From an uncultured Campylobacter sp. (GTDB lineage: Bacteria > Campylobacterota > Campylobacteria > Campylobacterales > Campylobacteraceae), in assembly GCF_938031315.1 (NCBI RefSeq), contig NZ_CALHHT010000204.1, forward strand, positions 1-8,904: a stretch of 8,904 bases of DNA, read 5' to 3'. The notes beneath the pieces are model-generated. The model saw nothing but the letters and a program-made list of their open reading frames with translations. It was not told the DNA's origin and did not search any database. Within the stretch, counting starts at the first letter, position 1. Each line of letters starts with the position of its first letter. A program made the translations under genes and the position numbers. Shown in pieces: positions 1-5,974 of the stretch.

Positions 1-363
1 GCGGCTTAGCTTGCCCTCTTTGAAATAGCCGATGAAATAGGCCGCCGATCTTTCGGCCTGCTCTTGCGAAATTTCATCGTAGAGGCGGGCGGGCTCCTTT
101 GATTTTTGTTTATGCAGGCACGAACAGCTGCGAAAATAGTGCCTTTTGATTTTAAAATTTTGCGCCTCGTCGCCTTGCTCGTCTGCGTGCTTTGTTGCGC
201 TTATTTCGCTACTTTGCTTGTCCGCGGGCGTTTGATCATCTCTCCCGCCGCCCCCTATCGTCTGTTTTTGTCCGCTCGCCGCGCCGTGATCTTGCGTCTC
301 TACGGCGCCAAAACAGATACTCGCTGAAATTAAAGCCGAAATAGCCGTTCTAATTAAAACCAT
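1..363 (-). CDS. Exported protein of unknown function, N-terminal part only
   Basis: This reading frame stays open for 121 codons from an ATG at 363 to the left edge, so the C-terminus is missing. The start is backed by an AAAAGG-type ribosome binding site 7 bases upstream. Residues 1-20 are a typical Sec signal peptide: Arg5, a hydrophobic core, then a Cys-Phe-Gly-Ala end with probable cleavage before Val21. There is no proper lipobox, so a lipoprotein is unlikely. Residues about 21-72 are polar and low in complexity (Gln, Asp, Ser, Gly, Lys), like a flexible linker. A more ordered part then begins, with a Cys-Ser-Cys pair near residue 80 and Tyr/Phe-rich segments at the broken end. I do not recognise the family. 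It is the third exported protein in a row on this strand, about 240 bases beyond the repeat-protein gene, so it probably has its own promoter, though I see no convincing -10 box. The open frame on the opposite strand here is a shadow. Confidence 0.7.
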   Translation of the reverse strand, partial: MVLIRTAISALISASICFGAVETQDHGAASGQKQTIGGGGRDDQTPADKQSSEISATKHADEQGDEAQNFKIKRHYFRSCSCLHKQKSKEPARLYDEISQEQAERSAAYFIGYFKEGKLSR

Positions 364-463
364 TTTTCAACCTTTTCTTTTGCTGTCGCTGCGTACGGAC
401 TTGCCGCGGCGTAGGATTTAAATTTTAAAATTTACGCGGCGCACGAATATCTCTGCGCTAGCT

Positions 464-574
464 AAATTTAACCGCATAGCTCGCGGGTCGCCGCGCCTGT
501 TAAATTTAAACGCCACGCCGATAAAATTTAACCGCAGTACGCGTACAACGCCGCGCAGGTAAAATTTAGCCGCG
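464..574. repeat. Degenerate tandem array with AAATTTA-headed units
   Basis: Four units follow one another without gaps: 464-501 (38 bases), 502-523 (22), 524-561 (38) and a partial unit 562-574. Each starts with AAATTTA followed by a GC-rich body. The two 38-base units share their first 13 bases (AAATTTAACCGCA) and an internal CGCCGCGC at the same offset; the rest has diverged. The array lies between two genes for exported proteins and fills much of the 237-base gap. Its function is unknown. Confidence 0.6.
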
Positions 575-590
575 AAATTTTACCTGCGCG
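552..590 (-). terminator. Perfect 16-bp inverted repeat, possible terminator
   Basis: CGCGCAGGTAAAATTT at 552-567 and its exact reverse complement at 575-590 flank a 7-base loop. Read on the minus strand it begins 10 bases after the stop codon of the 411-aa gene, a natural place for termination or 3'-end protection. No U-tract follows the second arm, so it is not a textbook intrinsic terminator. It may instead be part of the adjoining repeat array, whose last head forms one arm. Confidence 0.45.
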
Positions 591-600
591 TCTTCAAACG

Positions 601-1836
601 CTACTTTATCTTTTTATATTTCCACGTCTGCTCCGTTATGAGCTCGAGTTTTCCGTCTTTAAGCTTAAATTCCTTAAAGTTCGTTATCGCGTAGATACTA
701 GGCATCTCAAACATCATCAGCGCAGCTCCGTATCCCACGCTATCAGCCGGGATTGCGGTATCGTAAGTGGCCTCCGAGCGCCCGGTTTGCACCCATTTGC
801 CGCTCGCGTCAAGCTTGTAGATATCCATCGCCGTATTGCTGCCGCGCTCGTCGTAGCTATAGACGTATTTGTTGCTGCTGGAATTTGATTCGTGGCTTTG
901 CATGAGCGGGCGCTCGCCCGATTTGTCGTAAATTTCGCCGTTTGAGTAGCTTTTGACCCAATCTTTAAGCCGCTCGTCCCACAGATACGAGGTCATATTA
1001 AGATCCGCCCCCTTCTTGATAGCGGTCTGTTTGCTCATATTATCCCACGCGCCCTTCTCGTCGTTCCAGATAAAGCTCGTAACGACCTCCTCGCCCTTTG
1101 CGGCGTCCAGCTCATGCTTACTCATCGTCGCGTTTTGCCACGCGCCGCCCCTAAAAGTGCTGCGGATCTGCTCGTAGCTGCCGTTTCGATCGCCGTTAAG
1201 CATCTCTCGCTCGCTGTTTTGCCACGCGCCGTTTACAAACTCGTAGGTTACGTATCCGCTCATCTGCCCTGAGCCGTCGTAGAAAATTTCGGTCTTATCT
1301 TTGGGCTGCCAGCTCTTGCCGTCCCATTTGAAGCTTATCGTAAGCTCCTCCTTATCCCACGCGTTTTTTACGGATCTGTTCATGCTCTCTTTCTGCCATT
1401 TGCCCTTTACAAACTTATATCTCACGTCCTGCGTCGCGTTACCGTCGTAGCTGGAGACGGTTTTGCTCGCATTGCGCGTGCCGTCATCCACTATCGAATT
1501 GCTCTCGCGCGTCGTGACGTTACCCTTTACGCTTTCCGTGTAGTCTTCTATTTTTTTCCACTTGTCGCTTTTAAGATCGAGGTTAAATACTTCAAATTTA
1601 ACCATTCCTCCCTTTTCGTCAAAGTAGCTGATCTCTTTGTAGCTAGAGCCTAGGCCGTCCGAGGAGTTCGTATCTCTTATCTGCTCCAGCTTGCGCGCCG
1701 CCGCGTCGTAGCTTAGATGCGTGCTCTCCTTGCGCCCTCCGAGTGAGCCGTAGCTCATACTTTGCACCATATACTCATACTCCTTGGCAAACGCCGCCGC
1801 ACAGAGTAGCGCAAGTATCGTAGTGAGCTTTTTCAT
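601..1836 (-). CDS. Exported Trp/YD-repeat protein of unknown function
   Basis: A complete 411-residue protein. The ATG at 1836 is preceded by AAGGAGA (1841-1847 on the complementary strand). Residues 1-17 are a classic Sec signal peptide, probably cleaved after Ala17. The mature part is mainly a tandem repeat. Trp residues fall at 93, 147, 176, 205, 233, 264, 293 and 348, with steps of 54, 29, 29, 28, 31, 29 and 55, so the period is about 29 with two places where one Trp is missing. A unit looks like V-T-x-Y/F-x-W/F-x-x-G-x-W, then about ten polar residues, often ending in YD-x-x-G. The alternating aromatic/polar pattern suggests short beta-hairpins, as in RHS/YD or similar surface repeats; this is inference. 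Residues about 355-411 form a non-repeat C-terminal part ending in a Lys-rich tail. There is no membrane anchor or obvious catalytic motif. A role as a periplasmic or surface binding protein is possible but unproven. Confidence 0.85.
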   Translation of the reverse strand: MKKLTTILALLCAAAFAKEYEYMVQSMSYGSLGGRKESTHLSYDAAARKLEQIRDTNSSDGLGSSYKEISYFDEKGGMVKFEVFNLDLKSDKWKKIEDYTESVKGNVTTRESNSIVDDGTRNASKTVSSYDGNATQDVRYKFVKGKWQKESMNRSVKNAWDKEELTISFKWDGKSWQPKDKTEIFYDGSGQMSGYVTYEFVNGAWQNSEREMLNGDRNGSYEQIRSTFRGGAWQNATMSKHELDAAKGEEVVTSFIWNDEKGAWDNMSKQTAIKKGADLNMTSYLWDERLKDWVKSYSNGEIYDKSGERPLMQSHESNSSSNKYVYSYDERGSNTAMDIYKLDASGKWVQTGRSEATYDTAIPADSVGYGAALMMFEMPSIYAITNFKEFKLKDGKLELITEQTWKYKKIK

Positions 1837-1863
1837 CCTCTCTCCTTGGAAAAAATTTTGATA

Positions 1864-1869
1864 ATTATA
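1864..1869 (-). promoter_or_regulatory. -10 box of the repeat-protein gene
   Basis: On the minus strand this reads TATAAT, an exact match to the sigma-70 -10 consensus. It lies 27 bases upstream of the ATG at 1836, with the ribosome binding site in between, implying a leader of roughly 20 bases. No -35 box is evident, which is normal for Campylobacter vegetative promoters. The upstream DNA is T-rich. Confidence 0.5.
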
Positions 1870-2221
1870 TAATGTTCGTATATAAAAACGGATAAAATTT
1901 CGCCGCGCGGCTAAATTTAAAAACTTCGATTTTTAGGCGGTAGCGGTGAAATTTTACGTCGCCAAACTGCTGGAATTTTAGTAATATTTTGATCTGATTT
2001 TGTGTTAGTTGTTGATAGAATTTATGCGAAATAGAATTGCGTGCGAGCTTCTGCTAAATTTTAAACAGATCTAGGCTGATTTATATCAAAGCTTCACTGC
2101 GTGCCGTTAGTGATAAAATTCTACGTAATAAAATTTTAAATTCACGCGCAGATCTACTTGAAAAGATGAAAATGTGGTACTAAATTTTTGATAGCTCAAA
2201 ATTTCAAATAATGCCGATTTT
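1870..2221. other. Non-coding stretch between two exported-protein genes
   Basis: About 350 bases with no convincing gene on either strand; the longest ATG-started frame I checked, near 2022, is under 20 codons and lacks a ribosome binding site. It contains several scattered AAATTTTA/TAAAATTT blocks without the regular spacing seen in the arrays elsewhere in the window. I see no RNA gene or recognisable gene remnant. Confidence 0.5.
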
Positions 2222-2249
2222 TCAAAAGTGCCGCTGGTTAAGCGACACT
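2222..2249 (-). terminator. Intrinsic terminator overlapping the stop codon
   Basis: On the minus strand AGTGTCGCT and AGCGGCACT pair as a 9-bp stem (one G-U pair) around a 5-base loop, followed by UUUU. The first arm starts inside the TAG stop codon of the 233-aa gene (2248-2250). The stem is continuous only in the minus-strand transcript; on the plus strand the G-U becomes a C-A mismatch. This fits a terminator for the gene ending here. Confidence 0.65.
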
Positions 2250-2949
2250 AATCGCAGAAGCGCTCATCTGCGTTATTTGCTTTGCGCTTGGCTAGGAAGT
2301 CCGCCTTTTTAGCGGGGTCTGCGAAAAACTCGTCCTGCCTAAGTAGCGCGGCGTCCATTTTGTCCTCGGCTGCCTTGAGCGCAGCGGCGCGATCTACGAA
2401 GTGCGATGGAAATTTCTCATCAAATATCGCTTTATACGGGTGCGCCTTGACCCAGTCCCTGGCGCGTGCCGCCGCATCGCGCTGTTTAGCGAGATCGCAG
2501 AATGCGTATGGATTTACCACGTTGCCGACGAGCTGTAAAAACGCCGCATTCGCGGACTCGGTCTCACGAAACATCTCGTCCTTGATGTCGATGACGCGAG
2601 CGAAGGTTAAGAAGCGATTTTTGCCCGCGTAGAACCAAAACACCGCGTCGTCCTTAAGCCCCAGATCATAAGCGCGCGCCGCGACGGTCATCAGCGTGGT
2701 TGGAGCGACCATCTCCGGGGCATCTTCGATGATTTTGATCGCCTTTTTTAGGCTTGGCACGTCGTTTTTCATCAACAGATCGTCGATCGGCTCGTAAACA
2801 TGCACGTATTCGGGCTTGCCCTCCTTAGCCGAATAAAACGGCGAAACATAGATGTCGATCGAAGTGATTTTTTCCACTTTATCCTCACCCTGGGCGCTCA
2901 AAGTCGCAGCCGCCGCCGCACACAGCAGCAGTGAGCGAAATTTTTTCAT
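2248..2949 (-). CDS. Exported protein of unknown function, 233 aa
   Basis: A complete gene. The ATG at 2949 follows an AAGGAGAG ribosome binding site, and a TATAAT box lies about 40 bases upstream. Residues 1-20 form a Sec signal peptide (Lys-Lys-Phe-Arg, then a Leu/Ala core, with probable cleavage after residue 18-20). The mature protein looks mostly helical. Residues about 65-112 contain an amphipathic pair with an A-R-A-Y-D-L-G-L-K-D-D-A-V-F-W-F-Y-A stretch, which resembles a single TPR- or Sel1-like helix pair but is too little to assign. A V-N-P-Y-A-F-C-D motif sits at 145-152, and the Lys/Asp/Ala-rich C-terminal third is probably helical. Cys151 and Cys232 are the only mature cysteines and could form a disulfide in the periplasm (inference). 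I do not recognise the family. It lies between mrr and the repeat-protein gene, but with its own promoter and terminator it is probably a single-gene transcript. Confidence 0.8.
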   Translation of the reverse strand: MKKFRSLLLCAAAAATLSAQGEDKVEKITSIDIYVSPFYSAKEGKPEYVHVYEPIDDLLMKNDVPSLKKAIKIIEDAPEMVAPTTLMTVAARAYDLGLKDDAVFWFYAGKNRFLTFARVIDIKDEMFRETESANAAFLQLVGNVVNPYAFCDLAKQRDAAARARDWVKAHPYKAIFDEKFPSHFVDRAAALKAAEDKMDAALLRQDEFFADPAKKADFLAKRKANNADERFCD

Positions 2950-2988
2950 GGTCTCTCCTTCGGTTAAATTTTGTAAATTTGCTTCGTA

Positions 2989-2994
2989 ATTATA
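2989..2994 (-). promoter_or_regulatory. -10 box of the 233-aa exported-protein gene
   Basis: Minus-strand TATAAT, an exact consensus match, 39 bases upstream of the ATG at 2949. Transcription would start near 2982 and give a leader of about 33 bases carrying the AAGGAG site. No -35 box is apparent. Confidence 0.55.
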
Positions 2995-3081
2995 CCTTGA
3001 AATTTAAGAGCGCAGCGCTTGATCTGTAATATTTTTAGGATTTTAAATTTTCACGCCGCGACCTTACCGCGAAGCTTTGCG

Positions 3082-3097
3082 CAGCTAAATTTAGCTG
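3082..3097. repeat. Perfect 16-bp palindrome in the mrr downstream gap
   Basis: CAGCTAAATTTAGCTG is fully self-complementary. It lies in the 249-base gap between the end of mrr and the 233-aa gene, about 100 bases beyond the mrr stop codon. It is one of the many AAATTT-centred palindromes in the window and could be an operator or simply a repeat unit. I see no clear intrinsic terminator for mrr in this gap. Confidence 0.4.
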
Positions 3098-3198
3098 AAA
3101 TTTTTGATTTTGGCGGATTTTGTTTCGGTATTTTTACTCCTAAATTTTATCTCGCTCACGCTTAATCGGAAACGCATTCAGGAACATTTTGTCTTTGC

Positions 3199-4104
3199 TT
3201 AAATTTCATCGCCGAAAAAGTCGCCGTCGATGTCGCAAATTTCTATATTTTGTCGCACCTGAACGCCGAGTTTGTATTTTATCATCAGCTCCGCCAGCCG
3301 CTCGCCGTCGATCAAAACCACCGTGTGACTTTGCACGTTCGCGGCGTATCTTTCGGCATCCTTGCTAAATTTTGACGTCGTGATAAACACGCCCTTTTTG
3401 GTCTGCTTATCTGAGATCGCGCCGACGAATTTTTGAATTTCGGGGCGTGAAACCGTGCCTTGCCAGCTTTTGGCTTGCACGTAAATTTGCGATAATCCAA
3501 GCTCGTCCTCATCTATAATGCCGTCTATACCGCCGTCCGCGCCGCTTTTGGTTAGCCTGCCTACTCCGTAGCCCATTTTTTCGAGCAAGCGCGCCACTAA
3601 ATATTCAAAAAAGCTCGACTTTTTTTGCGAAATTTCATCTAAAATTTGAGATTTTAGATTTTGTGCGAGCTCGTTTGCCGTCTCTGCTATGATGTCGCTG
3701 GGAGTCTTTTCTTGCGTTGCTGTTTGCGAAATTTCGGCGCTCGGCGCGCTTTTGTTTTTATAAATTTCATCATACCAAGCTTCAAATTTCGCCTGCGCGT
3801 CTTTGTTTTTTAGCATTTGCTTGCCAAGATCCGTTATCTCGTACACGCCTCTGCCGGTTTTTTTGACTGGCTTTTTGGTGCCGGGTAAATTTACGACTTC
3901 TTTATTGCCTGCAAAATATGCTAACGCCCAGCCCGCGCGGTTAATGTACAAAAGCATACCGCTGGGTATCCTTTGCGAGAGTTCATCTTCGCTAAATTTA
4001 TAGTACTCCGCGACAAATTTACAAACCTCTTTTTTATCCACGCTGTCGCGCTCGCCGATAAATTTTAAAATCGGAAACATCATCTCTTTGTAGCTTGGTA
4101 TCAT
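3199..4104 (-). CDS. mrr: Mrr-type restriction endonuclease
   Basis: Type IV-like restriction enzyme of the Mrr family, expected to cut modified (methylated) DNA in the cytoplasm. At 301 residues it is about as long as E. coli Mrr, so it appears intact. Residues about 1-100 match the Mrr N-terminal winged-helix DNA-binding domain and end in Y-E-I-T-D-L-G-K. A Gln/Thr/Ser-rich linker covers about 115-155. Residues about 160-285 are the Mrr catalytic domain of the PD-(D/E)xK fold: Glu167 in F-F-E-Y-L-V, the D-G-G-I-D motif at 190-194, then Q-A-K at 210-212, with Lys212 the catalytic lysine, and V-F-I-T-T-S-K-F-S at about 219-227. All key residues are present. The ATG at 4104 follows AAGGA 5 bases upstream. 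It lies 97 bases downstream of pyk on the same strand, so it may be co-transcribed or use a weak promoter in that gap. No methyltransferase or specificity subunit is nearby, which fits a stand-alone Mrr. Confidence 0.9.
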   Translation of the reverse strand: MIPSYKEMMFPILKFIGERDSVDKKEVCKFVAEYYKFSEDELSQRIPSGMLLYINRAGWALAYFAGNKEVVNLPGTKKPVKKTGRGVYEITDLGKQMLKNKDAQAKFEAWYDEIYKNKSAPSAEISQTATQEKTPSDIIAETANELAQNLKSQILDEISQKKSSFFEYLVARLLEKMGYGVGRLTKSGADGGIDGIIDEDELGLSQIYVQAKSWQGTVSRPEIQKFVGAISDKQTKKGVFITTSKFSKDAERYAANVQSHTVVLIDGERLAELMIKYKLGVQVRQNIEICDIDGDFFGDEI

Positions 4105-4204
4105 CGTTTTCCTTCCTAATTTTTAAAATTTTACCTCTCTAGGTCTGCGACTCAAAAACTTCAAATTTTACCGCTAAATTTAATGTTGCGCTTTAAATTT
4201 TACT

Positions 4205-5662
4205 CTAAAAGCCCGTTTTTGCCGCGTTGCGGTAGAAATCGATCTGATCTTTTTTGATGATGCGGATGTAGTCGGTGCTGCCGGGATGGCCGCTTTGAAA
4301 GCCCGCCGTCATCACGTAGGTGCCGTCCTCCTCGATGAGCCCGCGCTGCAGAGCCTCGCTTATGATACGTGCGAGCAGCGAGTTGATACTCGTTTTTTCC
4401 CTGACCATCGCAGGATTTACGCCCCACACGAGACTTAGCGCGTGCGCGGTCTGCTCGTCGTGCGCGATTGCGATGATGTCGATTTTAGCGCGGTTGCGTG
4501 CGAGTTTGATCGCCGAGCGCCCCGAGCCCGTGATCGAAAGTATCGCGCCCGCGCCCAGTCTTGCGGCAAGCGCTGCGGTGCTTGAAGTGATCATATCGGT
4601 CTCGTCGTAGAAATCGTAATCGTTAAATTTATCGTAAGGATAGATCTTTTCGGTCTCGCGGATCGTCTCGCTCATCGCGGCGACTACAGCTGCGGGGTTT
4701 TTGCCGATGGCGCTTTCCTCGCTTAGCATCACGGCGTCGGTGCCGTCGAGCACGGCGTTTGCGACGTCGCTGATCTCGGCTCTGGTGGCGCGCTCGTGCT
4801 CGGTCATGCTAAGCATCATCTGCGTGGCGGTGATGACGGGCTTTGAGCGGGCGTTGGCAAGAGCTATGATGCGCTTTTGGATGCGCGGGATCTCATAAAA
4901 CGGCATCTCGATGCCCAGATCTCCGCGCGCGACCATTATTCCGTCGCTTGCCTCGATAATCTTTTCAATATTTTCGACCGCGTCGAATTTCTCGATCTTG
5001 GCGTAAATTTTAGCTTTTGAGCCCAGCGAGTTTAAAATTTCGCGCACGCGCAGGATGTCGTTTTGCGACTGCACGAAGGAGATGCCTACGAAATTTACGC
5101 CGTGCGCCGCGCCCCAGCGCAGATCCTCGAGGTCCTTTTGCGTGATGACGTCAATATTTAGGCGAGTGTTTGGGAAGTTCACCCCCTTATTCGAGCTTAA
5201 AAAGCCGTCGTTTTCGAGCACCGCTCGCACGCCTTGCTCGCTTACCGCGACTACCTTGGCGCGGATCGAGCCGTCGTAGAGGTAGATAAACTCGCCTGCT
5301 TTCATCAGCGGCAAAATTTCTGGGTGGTTGATACACAGCTCGTATTCGCCTTCCGCGGTATTTTTGCCGATGATTTCGCGAGGAAGGAAGGTGATTTTAT
5401 CGCCCGTTTTTAGTTTAAAATTTTCCTCGAGCTTGCCGACGCGGATCTTTGGGCCGCTGATGTCCTGAAATACGCCTACGCGCACGCCCAGGCTCTTTTC
5501 TACGGCGCGGATTTTGTTTAAATTTGCCTCGTGATACTCGTGCGTGCCGTGGCTGAAGTTCATCCTAAAGGCATTGCAGCCCGCCTTTACCATCGCGCTC
5601 ATCATCTCTTCGCTGTCGCTTGCGGGCCCGATGGTCGCTAGGATTTTGGTTTTTTTAAGCAT
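4205..5662 (-). CDS. pyk: Pyruvate kinase
   Basis: Converts phosphoenolpyruvate and ADP to pyruvate and ATP in the cytoplasm. The chosen ATG at 5662 gives 485 residues, close to the usual 470-480 for bacterial enzymes, and the protein then opens with the expected L-K-K-T-K-I-L-A-T-I-G-P-A-S. The frame stays open to a TTG at 5716, but those 18 extra codons match nothing in the family and lack a ribosome binding site. Family residues are in place: R33-M-N-F-S-H-G (33-39), Q-D-I-S-G-P-K-I, active-site Lys222 with Glu224 in K-I-E-K-F-D, A-R-G-D-L-G-I-E with Asp248 (metal), Thr278 in T-A-T-Q-M-M, and the S-D-V-A-N-A-V-L-D-G-T-D-A-V-M-L-S signature. The C-terminal domain (about 365-485) has the S-G-R-S-A phosphate-binding loop of allosterically regulated enzymes. 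In asaccharolytic Campylobacter, pyk mainly feeds amino-acid-derived carbon to pyruvate. The mqo-pyk order matches C. jejuni. Confidence 0.97.
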   Translation of the reverse strand: MLKKTKILATIGPASDSEEMMSAMVKAGCNAFRMNFSHGTHEYHEANLNKIRAVEKSLGVRVGVFQDISGPKIRVGKLEENFKLKTGDKITFLPREIIGKNTAEGEYELCINHPEILPLMKAGEFIYLYDGSIRAKVVAVSEQGVRAVLENDGFLSSNKGVNFPNTRLNIDVITQKDLEDLRWGAAHGVNFVGISFVQSQNDILRVREILNSLGSKAKIYAKIEKFDAVENIEKIIEASDGIMVARGDLGIEMPFYEIPRIQKRIIALANARSKPVITATQMMLSMTEHERATRAEISDVANAVLDGTDAVMLSEESAIGKNPAAVVAAMSETIRETEKIYPYDKFNDYDFYDETDMITSSTAALAARLGAGAILSITGSGRSAIKLARNRAKIDIIAIAHDEQTAHALSLVWGVNPAMVREKTSINSLLARIISEALQRGLIEEDGTYVMTAGFQSGHPGSTDYIRIIKKDQIDFYRNAAKTGF

Positions 5663-5667
5663 CTTTT

Positions 5668-5673
5668 CTCCTT
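5668..5673 (-). promoter_or_regulatory. Ribosome binding site that fixes the pyk start
   Basis: Minus-strand AAGGAG, 5 bases before the ATG at 5662. Nothing comparable precedes the in-frame TTG at 5716, so the shorter 485-residue product is preferred. Confidence 0.85.
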
Positions 5674-5674
5674 T

Positions 5675-5970
5675 AAATTTAAAATTTATCGCCGTATTAG
5701 GCGAAATTTTACGCAAAATTTTGAAATTTCTAAATTTTAAAATTCGCTAGACGAAGGAATTTTAAAATTTTATGGCGCGCGAGAATTTTAGAATTCTACG
5801 GCACGGCGAAATTTTAAAATTTCATAGCTTGCAGTGCAGGTTAAATTCTAAAAATCTGCGTTTGAATGAAATTTTTAAAATCCTCTATATATGTGAAGCG
5901 CGAGCAAAATTCTAAAATCCTCGTCGAAGTAAAATTTTAAAATTCTTGCCCGAGCGAAATTTAAAAATTC
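5675..5970. repeat. Degenerate AATTTTAAAATT tandem array between mqo and pyk
   Basis: The 312-base gap between mqo and pyk is almost entirely a repeat array. Palindromic or near-palindromic AATTTTAAAATT cores begin near 5676, 5705, 5733, 5758, 5784, 5810, 5844, 5870, 5908, 5933 and 5957. Spacings are mostly 24-29 bases, with two longer ones of 34 and 38. GC-rich spacers, several ending in GCGAG or GCGA, separate the cores. Cores at 5733, 5758, 5810 and 5933 are exact; the others carry one to three changes. There is no open reading frame of interest in it. The first units lie in the pyk leader, so they could affect pyk expression. No clear terminator for mqo or consensus -10 for pyk can be picked out within it. 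Confidence 0.75.
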
Positions 5971-5974
5971 CTCT

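Noticed and set aside
106..327. Plus-strand open frame of 73 codons with a hydrophobic segment
   Set aside because: It lies opposite the partial exported-protein gene, has no ribosome binding site, and its codon pattern is the mirror of the minus-strand gene.
1870..2221. Possible decayed gene in the long gap
   Set aside because: No frame on either strand carries a recognisable protein segment, even allowing frameshifts by eye.
4200..4427. Minus-strand 75-codon frame overlapping the end of pyk
   Set aside because: It is an out-of-frame shadow of the pyk 3' end without its own ribosome binding site.
5663..5716. N-terminal extension of pyruvate kinase from a TTG start
   Set aside because: The 18 extra residues match nothing in the family, there is no ribosome binding site before the TTG, and a strong AAGGAG precedes the ATG at 5662.
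5675..5970. CRISPR array
   Set aside because: The repeated cores are only about 12 bases, degenerate and AT-palindromic, the spacers vary in length from about 12 to 26, and no cas gene is nearby.
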